Source: Anisodus tanguticus
Taxonomy: Eukaryota; Streptophyta; Magnoliopsida; Solanales; Solanaceae
Assembly: GCA_034509755.1 (NCBI GenBank)
Contig: CM067555.1
Span: 22,208,142-22,272,141 of the forward strand
Reading direction: 5' to 3'
DNA length: 64,000 bases
This document shows, piece by piece, positions 1-10,481 of the stretch; the stretch's first letter is position 1, and each line of letters begins with the position of its first letter. Below the pieces are notes generated by a model that saw nothing but the letters and a program-made list of their open reading frames with translations, did not search any database and was not told the origin of the DNA. Made by a program: the position numbers and the translations under genes.

Positions 1-519
1 TACATGAAGTTGTATAAATTCACAGGCATTCTCAAGCTGTCCATACATAAAAATAAGCAAACTAAAAACAGTTTCTTTACTCCTTAATAGGTGGGACCAA
101 GGTCAGAGTCTCTTACAGATCAGTTAACTTGTTGGACTAATTAATGGATAGTTTATTGGATAATTAATGTATATAATTTTCAGCTGCACCCATCTGGAAA
201 TCTAAAAATTAATGGGCAGATGGGGTTGTAGGCTAGTGGGGTTTGGAGGTTGGGATAATTAAATGCAGAGATTGGACGAATGTGACGAAATTTATTTTTT
301 GGAGAAGAGTCAATGACTCTGGCAACTAACTTAAGTACCAGCTGGTAAAGGGTGTTTCTAATCTAAAATGAGAAAAAAGAGGATACTTGCTATTGATGTT
401 CTTGGATTACCCTCCCTGCTTCCCACTCTTGCATTATAACCACGTTTGTTATTTGGGTATTGTTTTGACAAGAAATTAATATTCAACACCCGTTATTCAC
501 ATAAAATTATATTAGTTAA
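1..519. other. unassigned AT-rich flank
   Basis: No convincing reading frame, repeat boundary or RNA gene is visible. The copia element beginning at 520 inserted into this sequence, so it should be continuous with the stretch beginning at 5450. It may be old intergenic DNA. Confidence 0.5.
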
Positions 520-724
520 TATAAACGTGTAAATATAGGAAATAATATATTCCCTACCCATAATTAGAATATTTCATATATTGTGTAAATATAATTATGA
601 TAAGACTAGGATTCCTCTTTTGTATAGGCTTAGGATTCCTATTGTATAAGGGATGAATATTGTACTCTATATATACCTTGATATTAATGAAAGACTCCCC
701 AAAGGAGATTAATATCATCTAACA
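520..724 (+). repeat. 5' LTR of copia element
   Basis: It matches 5244-5449 almost base for base. It starts TATAAACG where the 3' copy starts TGTAAACG, so the canonical TG is mutated, and it ends in ACA. The primer site follows directly. Confidence 0.92.
668..675 (+). promoter_or_regulatory. TATA-like box in copia LTR
   Basis: TATATATA in the context CTCTATATATACC lies about 50 bases before the LTR end and is identical in the 3' LTR. The position and composition fit the core promoter of a short copia LTR. No start site can be seen directly. Confidence 0.45.
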
Positions 725-739
725 TGGTATTAAGAGCCA
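725..739 (+). other. primer-binding site (initiator tRNA-Met type)
   Basis: TGGTATTAAGAGCCA directly follows the 5' LTR and resembles the usual plant site TGGTATCAGAGC with one change and one inserted base. Confidence 0.75.
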
Positions 740-861
740 AATAAACAAAACCCTAAAAACCTTTCTCTTCCACAGCCGCCGGCTGCCTCTCCTACGCCGC
801 GGCCCTCCCGGATTTTCTTCTTGTTTTTCGGGTTTTGTTCTTCCTTTCTTCTCTTCTCTAA

Positions 862-1885
862 ATGACTATCCCTGATTCTTCCACACTTTCGACGCCTCTA
901 CCTCCACAAATCCCACCACAAAGTCATCACCCCCGTTTCATCCCGCCCTTTCCTGTTTCCAACATCAAGAACCATATTCCCATTATTCTTGATCAAGAAA
1001 ACAACCAGTATTCTCCCTGGGTTGAACTTTTCGCAATCATGCATGTCTCTATAACGTGCTTGACCATATTGATGACACTATTCCGCGCCTACGGAGGTTG
1101 ATGATTCTATCTGGCATCGTCTCGACGCCGGCGTCAAACAATGGATATATAGTAGTATCTCTCAGGATTTGCTCCTTACTATCATGAAATCTGACTCCAC
1201 AGCCCTTGACTTGTGGAATCGTTTGGAAGAAATTTTTCGGGACAACAAGCACACTCGTGCCGTGTATTTGGAAGAACGAGTTCAACAAAACACGTCTTGA
1301 AAACTTCTCCAATGTCTCCGAGTCGCAAGCGGCTTAAACTTCTAGCGGATCAACTCTCCAACATCGGCACGCCTGTCACTGACGATAAAATGGTGCTACA
1401 AATGATTTCTGGCCTTACTAAGGGCGAATATGATACTTTGGCCACCATTATTCAACAGGCAGATCCGCTACCGTGTTTTAACAAAGCTCGCTCACAATTG
1501 TTGCTCGAAGAAACCCGTCGTGCTAAGCAGGATGAGCACGCCCAGCAGGTGTTAGCTGTCGACACGCAACCTCAAGATCAGACGCCACCAGACAACTCCC
1601 AACAACGGCAGGGTTGCGGCGGCAAGGGTGGAAAAGGCCGCGGCGGTAGAGGAGGCCGTGGTCGTGGCAAGGGTCGCGGTCAACAGAACCAACAGCAGTA
1701 ACAGCAACAGAGATCGCAGAACAACTGGGCCGCGGCTCCTCAGCGGTTCGTCTACGGCGCGCGTCGCCCCCGCAGCCGCGGCGCCCCGGTGCGAGTCGCG
1801 GCGCCCCAGTTCAGAGCCGCGACGCCAAGTCCATTCCGATATCGGCGACCATACAATCCGTATTCTTACCCCGGTTTGTTAGGCC
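862..1885 (+). pseudogene. copia gag remnant (frameshifted)
   Basis: Gag would form the capsid of the retrotransposon particle. The start at 862 opens a proline-rich N-terminus followed by the hallmark DQENNQYSPWVELF. The frame then breaks near 1030-1110, continues in a second frame (DDSIWHRLDAGVK, LDLWNRLEEIFRDNK) and shifts again near 1290 to 1213-1701, which holds RLKLLADQL, MVLQMISGL and ARSQLLLEE. These are landmarks of the copia UBN2-type gag. The C-terminus is Gly/Arg-rich from about 1615 to 1690, and a stop at about 1699 is followed by more Arg/Pro/Ala-rich sequence. I see no CCHC zinc knuckle in any frame, so the RGG-like tail probably served RNA binding, as in some Ale-type elements. 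Confidence 0.82.
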
Positions 1886-2013
1886 CCGCTCCGCCCCACG
1901 GCGAGGCCCACTTCATGCAAGGTCGGGTCCTGCGGCCCTCATCCGCATGACACCCACCGAGTTGGGTCGGGCGTTCGACACCCTCTCTATGCAACGACGA
2001 CAATACTTGGTAC

Positions 2014-2892
2014 ATGGACTCAGGCGCCACATCTCACGTCACCCAGTCTGCAGGTACTATTCCTAAACTGTTTCGTTTAAAGCATCCTCAATATGTTACA
2101 GTTGGTAGTGGACAACGCATTCCAATTAAGGGTTATGGTACCTCATACACACAACCTCCTCATCCACCATTCTCCCTAAAAAACACCCTATATACCCCAC
2201 ACATGATTAAGAACCTCATATCTGTCCGCCAATTTACTCGTAATAATTCTGTCTCCGTAGATTTTGACCCTTTTGGTTTTACTGTGAAGGATCTTCATAC
2301 GGGGACACCTCTTACGAGATGCAATAGCACGGGGGATCTCTATCCATTCACTTCCACCTCCGCTACCAGATCTTGCTCTCCCGTCACTCTAGCGACTATT
2401 TCTTCTTCAACTTGGCATAATAGGCTTGGTCATTCAGGAGTCCTTGTTTTTTATTTTCTTAAAGGCAACAATTTCATTGCTTGTAATGGAAAACTTGCCC
2501 AAAATTGTGTTTCTTGCTCTTTAGGCAAACATATTCGTCTTCCGTTTAAATCATCTACTAGTGTTACATTTGCTCCTTTTGATATCATACATGCCGATTT
2601 ATGGACATCTCCTATCTCTAGTTCTCTCGGTCATAAATACTATTTTGTGTTCCTTGATGATTTTTCACACTACGTTTGGTTATACCCTCTTAAATTTAAA
2701 TCGGAAGTGTTTGTCAAATTTCTTGAGTTTCGCCAGTTCATTCAAACACAATTTGGCAAAGGAATAAAATCATTTCAGTGCGATAATGGTCGTGAATTCA
2801 ATAACTCTATGTTTCACCGCTTTTGTACCAATAATGGCATGGTCTTTCGCTTCTCCTGCCCTCACACCTCACCACAAAACGGTAAAGCTTAA
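2014..2892 (+). pseudogene. copia protease and integrase N-terminal half
   Basis: The segment begins MDSGATSHVT, the DSGA active site of the retropepsin that processes the polyprotein. It continues through the GAG pre-integrase region, with HNRLGHS at about 2413 and CVSCSLGKH supplying the HHCC zinc-binding residues. The integrase core has HADLWTS (first catalytic Asp) and QCDNGREF (second). The frame ends in TAA at 2890-2892 directly after SPQNGKA, exactly where the third catalytic residue (Glu) belongs. A single G-to-T change from GAA explains it. Downstream sequence continues in the same frame, so this is one broken polyprotein. Confidence 0.88.
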
Positions 2893-2916
2893 AGAATCTT
2901 CCGCACCATTAACAAT

Positions 2917-3777
2917 ATGATTCGCACCATATTGATTCATGCCTCCCTCCCTCCACCCTTCTGGGTCTATGCTGCTAAAATGTCAGAATACACTCTAAAT
3001 ATTCTCCCTACTAGCACTCTTCACAATATGACCCCTACCGAAATCCTCTACCATAGAATCCCCTCTTATGATCATCTACGGATTTTTGGTTGTCTGTGCT
3101 ATCCCGACCTTAGCTCCACCGCCCCTCACAAGCTCGCTCCTAGGTCCACACCATGTGTCTTTCTAGGATTCCCGCCAAACCATAGGGGCTATCTATGCTA
3201 TGACTTGTCGACTCGTCAGATCCATATATCTCGTCACGTCACATTCGATGAGACCACATTCCCGTTTTCGAATCTTCCAAAATTCCAAAAACAAGACTAC
3301 TCATTTCTTGACGAGTCTGCCATCTCTCCCCTCATAATCGAACAACTCACATCCTCTGTTCCGTCGTCAGAGCCGCGACCTCGAGGGGAGGCGCCGCGGC
3401 TCCTGATTTCCAGAGAGCAATCTTTTGAAACACCGTCGACAGCGCCGCGGCCCTGTGCTGAGGCGCCGCGGCGCCCAAACTTCAGAGAAGCCTGTCAACC
3501 TTCTAGCATCGCGACTCTCGATCCAGGAGCCGCGGCGCCTCTGACGGCTTCGCCCCCACCTTCTCCTTATCCGACTTTACCCCCGTCTCAGACACCACTC
3601 CGCCACCCACTGTCCCTACCAATCCAATGGAAACTCGTTCAAAGCATGGAATCTTCAAACCCAAAGTCCATTTCAACTTGTCTACCCAAACCATCTCTCC
3701 ACTTCCAAAGAACCCAAAATTGGCCAAACAAGACCCTAATTGGAATGCGGCTATGTGTGAGGAATTCAATGCTTTAA
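2917..3777 (+). pseudogene. copia integrase C-terminal half and linker
   Basis: This continues the integrase in the same frame after the stop at 2890. It shows the conserved PPPFWVYAAKMSEYTLN, the GCLCYPDLS region and CVFLGFPPNHRGYLCYD, all typical of the copia integrase C-terminal domain. From about 3350 to 3560 it becomes a Pro/Ala/Arg-rich linker with repeated GC-rich segments (see findings). The proper RT frame takes over after about 3630, so a frameshift lies near the linker end and the last residues to 3777 are out of frame. Confidence 0.85.
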
Positions 3778-4620
3778 CTAAACAACACACGTGGGATCTA
3801 GTACCTAGACCTGAGGGGGTGAATGTCATTCGTTGTATGTGGATATTTCATCACAAGCTCAGAGACAATGGGGATCTTGAGAGGTATAAGGCCCGTCTTG
3901 TGGCTAATGGCACAAATCAGTAGGAGGGCATTGATTGTGGTGAGACCTTCAGCCTGGTTGTCAAACCGGCTACCATTCGCACAGTTTTGAGCATAGCCAT
4001 GGGCAAACACTGGCCGATCCATCAGCTTGACGTGAAGAATGCATTCTTACATGGGGATCTGCGAGAGACAATCTACAAGCATCAGCTACCAGGGTTCACC
4101 CATCCAGTAGTTCCTCACTATGTGTGCCGTCTCCGTAAGTCACTAAATGGCCTGAAGCAGGCTCCCCGTGCGTGGTATGATCGCTTTTCCAGGTATATCT
4201 TGCAGATTAGGTTTGTATGCAGCAAGAGTGATACATCACTTTTCATTTTTCATCGAGGTAGTAGCACTGCTTACTTATTACTTTACGTGGATGATATTGT
4301 TCTTCGCCTCCTCCGACGGATTGAAAAATGAGATTATTGTCTTGCTCAAGTCCGAATTTGCAATGAGCGATTTGGGGAAGGCGAGTTACTTTTGGGGATA
4401 TCGGTGACCAGGTACGCCAATCATATGTTCTTGTGTCGGCATAAGTATGCGAAGAGATTGTGTACGGGGCTAAGATGGCGAAGCGCAAAGAGGTGCCTAC
4501 TCCAGTTGATTCCAAATCTAAGCTCGGTGCTATATGATGGTGCTCCGTCTCTCGATCCTACTCGTATAGGAGCCTTGCGGTTGCACTTCAATATCTCACA
4601 TTCACCGGGCCGGACATAGC
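3627..4620 (+). pseudogene. copia reverse transcriptase (broken)
   Basis: Copies element RNA into DNA. The N-terminal signature ALTKQHTWDLV and YKARLVANG lies at 3760-3915. A TAG at 3921-3923 interrupts, after which EGIDCGETF continues in frame. QLDVKNAFLHGDL (about 4022) carries the first catalytic Asp, and YVDD is intact at 4284-4295. A one-base loss shortly after YVDD moves the reading frame (ASSDGLKNE onwards to 4407), and another shift near 4400 moves it again (RYANHMFL). The motifs are canonical but the enzyme cannot be made in one piece. Confidence 0.87.
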
Positions 4621-4637
4621 TTATCTTTGTTCGGCGG

Positions 4638-5243
4638 GTGTGCTTATTCATGCATGTCCCCGGGGAGTCTCATTTCTTTGCTCTTAAGCGTATCATTCGA
4701 TACATTAAGGGCACTCTTGATTATGGTTTGCACCTATACCCCTCTGCACCAGACAGGTTGCTTTCATATACGGATGCAGATTGGGCAGGGTGTCCGGACA
4801 CGCGACGCTCCACCTCCGGCTTTTGTGTTTTCTTAGGGGATAATTTGATTTCTTGGTCTGCCAAGCGACAAGCTACCCTATCTCGCTCCAGTGCCGAGGC
4901 TGAGTACAGAGGCGTTGCAAATGTAGTAGCTGAGATTTGTTGGCTCAGAAATTTATTGTTAGAACTTCAGTGTCGTTTGCGTCAGGCATCTATTGTGTAT
5001 TGTGATAACATCTCTACCATCTATCTTTCTCATAATCCGGTTCAACATCAGCGAACCAATCATATTGAGATAGACCTACACTTCGTTCGTGAGAAAGTTG
5101 CGTTAGGCCATGTCCGAGTGTTACATGTTCCATCATCCTATCAGTATGCAGACATATTTACCAAAGGACTTCCCAGACAGTTATTTCTTGACTTCAGATC
5201 CAGTCTCAGCGTCCGGCCTCCTCCCGCTCCGACTGAGGGGGTG
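4638..5243 (+). pseudogene. copia RNase H domain
   Basis: Removes the RNA strand during reverse transcription. All catalytic landmarks are present: YTDADWAG (about 4770), SSAEAEYRG, VYCDNIST and QYADIFTKGLP. The N-terminal stretch FFALKRIIRYIKGTLDYGL is the usual RT-RNase H connection. The frame is open from 4638 and runs past the polypurine tract to a stop at 5291, 48 bases inside the 3' LTR. It is detached from the RT by upstream frameshifts. Confidence 0.88.
5232..5243 (+). other. polypurine tract of copia element
   Basis: ACTGAGGGGGTG lies immediately before the TGTAAACG start of the 3' LTR, the usual plus-strand primer position in plant copia elements. Confidence 0.85.
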
Positions 5244-5449
5244 TGTAAACGTGTAAATATAGGAAACAATATATTCCCTACCCATAATTAGAATATTTCC
5301 ATATATTGTGTAAATATAATCATGATAAGACTAGGATTTCTCTTTTGTATAGGCTTAGGATTCCTATTGTATAAGGGATGAATATTGTACTCTATATATA
5401 CCTTGATATTAATGAAAGACTCCCCAAGGGAGATTAATATCATCTAGCA
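5244..5449 (+). repeat. 3' LTR of copia element
   Basis: It begins TGTAAACG and ends TAGCA, with the same TATATATA box as the 5' copy. Confidence 0.93.
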
Positions 5450-6204
5450 GTTTATCATAGTAATAAAAAAATAGATTATGTTCTGTAAAAATATCTACTA
5501 TTTACTGTCGCGAAATCACGGATCATCTTATATAGATATATTCATTTCTTTTGTTATGTTCTCAAGACCTTGATTGGAATGTGTTACTAGTGGCGAAAGA
5601 GGTTGGTCTTCAGAAGCGTACTTATGTTATGAAAAAACATACACTTTTACAAAAATATATATTAATTAATCACGATTAAATAATAAAAGTGTGAAAAATA
5701 ATGTCATGTATTTATCGGTTTAATATAATTATCAAGTGCGGACAATTATATTTTTCATAATGTGATTTAAACTTTTTGAAGATAAGGATTTCGTTTTGTT
5801 GGTATTTTGGTTATGTTAGAAAATTGCTATTGGGTCGGATCCACCCATAAAGAGTGCTAATTAATTTAGTAGCCCATTAGCTAGTCCTCCTTATAAAACC
5901 TACTTATAACATATAGATACATCTTTATGGGTATCAAAAAAGATACACTTTCCACAAAGAGATGAAGGCTAGGTTCACGAAGGAAGAAAATGCTCTGCAT
6001 CTTCTAAGATGATATATTGGTTATGAAAATCAAGGTATCACTACGTTTTGTGATAGTTACTAAGATTGGTAATTTAAATCGCGGTTGTAAAGAATTCGCT
6101 TCCACGAAGAGGAACGAGTAAGTTTTCCAAACTAATATTTGCATAGAAAATACTACATTGATATTAGAGTTATAGACTTGTTTTCCGGTTGTTTACATGA
6201 TTGC
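5450..6204. other. unassigned AT-rich intergenic sequence
   Basis: The pre-insertion locus continues after the copia element. No coherent coding frame, LTR or RNA gene is visible. Confidence 0.45.
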
Positions 6205-6490
6205 TATGCATAGTGGCAGACCCAGGATTTAAGGGTCGTGGGTGCTTCATGTTCTTTAACTTAAGTTGCTATCTATAACATATACTTACGGACAAGGAAA
6301 AGATGGAACCAGAAGTTGTACTTTGAGCATCATTAAAATTAAAAAAATAAAGAGCATCATAAAACTAAAAAAATAAAATGTTGTGGGAGGTTTGATCACG
6401 GGTTCCCCAAACGCCCAAACCTTTGAAGTTCCACCTAGAAACCAAAGAACCCAACTATCTTTTTGGTTTTCAAGGTGCTTTTTTAAGCTT
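6205..6490. mobile_element. possible hAT-type MITE or degraded TIR element fragment
   Basis: It begins AGTGGCAGACCCAGGATT, which resembles terminal sequences of common plant non-autonomous hAT elements. The far end is cut by the Tekay LTR at about 6491, so no second inverted repeat or target duplication can be shown. Confidence 0.3.
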
Positions 6491-8640
6491 TATCATCACA
6501 CTCCAACCTTGGGTGTGTGTGGCAAGCACCCAGTACTCGAAGGCCTGAGCGAACCACTGTAGTATCTGAAACCTGTAATACAAACGTGGGCCGACAAGGC
6601 CTCCATATAACCTTATAAGACAAGAATATATGACAACCTTCACGCAGAAGAGTCCCAGCATGATATATATATATACAGATAACCAAGGCCGACAAGGCCA
6701 CAAAAAGAGTACATTACTAACAAAATCGCAGACAAGGCCACGACATACATACACCCACTATACACAAGTCTGCAAGCCTCTAAGAGTGACATAATACATC
6801 AACAGGTCGGGATAGAGCCCCGCCATACCCAAAATGCTAGTAATATATACAACAGTATTTAAAGACTCCAGTATAGCAACTCCGAGAGAGGGGAGTGCCA
6901 CAATCACAATTGAACATGCAACCTACTAAAGAGGAGCGCCGCTCTATCTATATGTACATGCGGGCATGAACACAGTGCCCAGGAAGGAGGCATCGGTACG
7001 AAAGATGTACTGAATATGTAAGACAGATAACATATGAAAACATAAGATATGATGTAAGAGATATGGAACCAGAAGTCAACCTTAAACTCACAAGAAGCCT
7101 CGAGGGCATACCCTGTCACAAGTATGCATATATATGCATATCTATAGATCAAGCCACTCTACGGGGAAATTTAATATTGTATCAAGCCGCTTTGTGTTTT
7201 TTAAAGTCATATCATAGTATATCGTACCCATCCTCAAAGAGGACTCGGTCGTACCCAGCCTTGATAGGACTCGATAGTATCAAAACCTACTATAGTAGAG
7301 TGCACATATAAGTGTCGTACCCGACTGACTATAGCGCGGCTCGGTGAGAAAATAGATACATATAGATAAGTGCAATGCAAACCAGAATTCACAGGACATC
7401 GAAGCAGAATTGGAGTGACCTATCGTCGTTATCCTCCGACTATGATTATTGGCGTTACGTTCATGAATTTCAATACAATTATTTTAGAACATATGAAATC
7501 TCAGAGATTCTTATGAAAGGGGAAATACATAAGGAATATGATCGACTTTATCAAAGAAAGCATATCGTTTGTTGGTTACACGAGATGGAACTCATTTTAA
7601 GGTAGAATTTTTTCAAGTCATGTCGAGAAGGAAAGTTTGCCTTACATACCTTGCCGATGAAGCTATTTATGTTCCGCGGAGCCTTGCACATGCTATGGAC
7701 AATTATCTACATTAAACGAGGAACTTACGTCAATATCAAGCTCATACCTCATAAGAGATCTCACTTAAGCAATTCATCAAATAACTTGCATACATGAAGT
7801 TCTAAAGTTACCCTACCATGGATTCTTATTCAAATTAACACCATCATCATCCCTAACTCTTTTCCTAAACTTCACAACCTCACCAACATGATTCAACACC
7901 AATATTTACTTTTAATATCAACCAACAATACGAAACAACAAGTTTACATAACTTCATATCACGAAAGATGTTTCTCCAAGATCATATTCACCAAACTCCC
8001 AAAGTTCCCAAGTTAATTCCTTTAATCAATCAAGCCAAGTTAAGATAATCTAAAGAACAAACAGAAGGGATGAAACCTTACCTTAACCTACCAAGAATCT
8101 CTCTACAACAACCTTCAACTTAATCTCAAAGTAGTCCGTAACTTTACCGAGCTAGTTAATCAAGATTTTAAGGTGTTCTTGATCCTTAGAGGGAGAAATC
8201 ACCTTGTATACTTGTAGGAGTGTTCTTTAATAGTAGAAAGGGTGTTGGAGAATGTTTGAGATGGTTTTGGGAGCTCAAGGGTCAAAAATGAAATTGACCG
8301 ACTTTTGGCCTTAAATAAGCCACCAAACCGCCTCACATATACGGCTTCATATCAAGCCGCATATGCCACCACGTATGGTGGTAGTGAGGTGGGGAAAATG
8401 TGGCCTTAATCCATGTCCACTTCCGTGAGGCATAATGACATCCACGACATAAAACGAGTAGCATATCATCGAAACTTCGTCAATCTTCATAGAGTTGTAC
8501 TTTCTTTAGTCCTATTGACTTCCAAACTATTCCTCAACATCCTTATATGTCATATGAACCCTCGAAAATGATTTCAAGTTCTCATAACTCAAGTAGGTTG
8601 ACTATACTCTCATTCGGGTGCGAAACTATGGGGCATGACA
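6491..8640 (-). repeat. 3' LTR of Tekay element (about 2.15 kb)
   Basis: The right edge is clear: GGGGCATGACA ends at 8640 beside the polypurine tract. The left edge is approximate because the canonical terminal TGT is mutated. It is homologous to 13971-14505 plus 26715-27377, and to the LTRs at 33564-35758 and 59228-61536. Confidence 0.88.
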
Positions 8641-8653
8641 TCCTCCCCCCTTT
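8641..8653 (-). other. polypurine tract of Tekay element
   Basis: On the minus strand this reads AAAGGGGGGAGGA directly before the LTR start TGTCATGCCCC. Confidence 0.85.
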
Positions 8654-9019
8654 AAGAACATTCGTCCTCGAATATTTAAATATCGTTCTAACGCTTAAGG
8701 TTTTAGAAAATTTTGGTAGAGTTTCCCCTATAAACAGGGCTATCCGAAACCTGCCAACCAACCCAAACAGATAACCAATGCCACCCAGGGCTATAGAATA
8801 GCAATACAATATCTAATTGGCCTCACACGACCGTCTATATACGCAAGAATCAAATAATGTTAGCCATAACTCAGCTTAACTATCATTTACTATACTCTGA
8901 GTTGTGCCTGCTATATTTTCTTCAACAATATCACCTAAACAAGATATATGAATTATGATCGATAAATGAAGTAAGAATAAGGGAACCGTATCGCACGAGT
9001 GTCGATATCAACCTGAAGA

Positions 9020-10259
9020 CTAAAACAAGTAAGGATATTTGGATTTCATATCTTCCTTTGCCTCCCACATTATTTCCTCCACATTATTATTTCTCCAGAG
9101 TACCTTAACCGAAATGACTTCTTTGGTTTGCAATTTACGGACTCGACAATCTAGAATAGCAATAGGGACCTCTTCGTATGATAAGTCTTCTGTGACTTGA
9201 ACATCCTCAATAGGGGTAATGCGGGAGGGATCACTCAGACATTTATGAAGTATGGATACGTGAAATACAGGATGAACAACTTCTAACTTTAGGGGCAACT
9301 CAAGCCTATAGGCTACTTGGCCTATACTTTGAATAATCTGATATGGTCAAATGTATCTGGGGCTAAGCTTGCCATTTTTTCCAAATCTCATCACACTTTT
9401 CATAAGCGATACCTTTAAGAACACCCAGTCTCCTACAACAAATTCTAAGTCTCGATGCCTGTTATCTGAATGGGACTTTTGTCAACTCTGAGATGTCAAC
9501 AATCGTTTCTGAATTATTTTCACTTTCTCCACGACTTATTGCACCAAGTCAGGTCCCAATAAATCAAACCAGCCAATAGGGGACCTATATTTTTGTCCAT
9601 ACAAAGCCTTATACGGCGCCATCTGAATACTAGAATAATAACTATTATTGTAAGTTAACTCAATAAGTGATAGGTGATCTTCCCAACTTCCCTTGAAGTC
9701 TAAAACACAAGCTCACAACATATCATCAAGTGTGTAAATAGTGCGCTCGACCTTCCCATCTGTCTTGGGATGAAAAATTGTGTTAAGACTAATCTGAGTA
9801 CCCAAACCATTTTGAAAGGACCTCCAGAAGTTATCTATAAACTAAGCACCTTTGTCAGATATAATAGATACTGGAACTCCATGAAGTCCGACTATTTCCT
9901 TGATGTATAATCGAGCATAATATTTTGTTGAATAAGTAGTTCTGACGGGTAAAATAAGCTGACTTCATAAGTCTATCCATGATAACCTATATAGAATCAA
10001 ATTTTCGATGTGAATTAGGTAGTTCCGTAATGAAATCCATGTTGATCGCCTCCCATTTCCATGTTAGAATCTCTATACTCTGCAACAACCCTCTAGGTTT
10101 CTGATGCTCAACCTTAACTTGTTGACAATTCGGACACTGAGCAACAAATTCCGTGATATTCTTCTTCATATCATTACACCAGTATAGCTGTCGAAGGTCA
10201 TGATATGTCTTAGTGAAACCAGGGTGAATAGAATACCTAGACTGGTGGATTTCTGTCAT
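9020..10259 (-). pseudogene. Tekay integrase with chromodomain (broken)
   Basis: Inserts element DNA, with the chromodomain directing it to marked chromatin. The zinc-binding N-terminus at 10259-9987 shows HPGFTKTYHDL and CPNCQQVK, then MDFITELP with the first catalytic Asp. Further on, VSIISDKG gives the second Asp and HPKTDGKVERT the Glu, so the catalytic triad survives although several in-frame stops occur between 9990 and 9300. The C-terminal frame 9298-9020 contains HPVFHVSILHKC, then LSYEEVPIAILD and VKVLWRNNNVEEIMWE, the classic Tekay chromodomain ending in KYPYLF just short of the polypurine tract. Confidence 0.88.
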
Positions 10260-10481
10260 AATATTTCCTCAAAGTCCCGCAATATCGGGCACATATAGCC
10301 GACCGATATACTTAAGAACTCCGTCTTCTGATACTTCAAACAACTGCTTCTTTTGAAAGGGAATGCCTTCTTTAATCCTTACCAGTGCGTGATTGTCAAA
10401 TTGCCGTGCCTTCACTTCTGCCACTAAGAAAGATTCAGCGACAGTCTGAACTATGGCACCCCCGTCGCCTGTATTAATTAA

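Larger units (their letters stand above)
520..5449 (+). mobile_element. Ty1/copia LTR retrotransposon, Ale/Retrofit-like
   Basis: This is a full-length element of about 4.93 kb with two LTRs of about 205 bp, a primer-binding site, a polypurine tract and the copia order gag, protease, integrase, reverse transcriptase, RNase H. The LTRs differ by about six substitutions and one indel (about 97% identity), so it is the youngest insertion here. The flanking five bases are GTTAA (515-519) and GTTTA (5450-5454), an imperfect target duplication. Short LTRs, the overall length and an RGG-rich gag tail suggest the Ale/Retrofit lineage; that placement is from family knowledge, not alignment. Stops and frameshifts in both gag and pol make it non-autonomous today. 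Confidence 0.93.
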
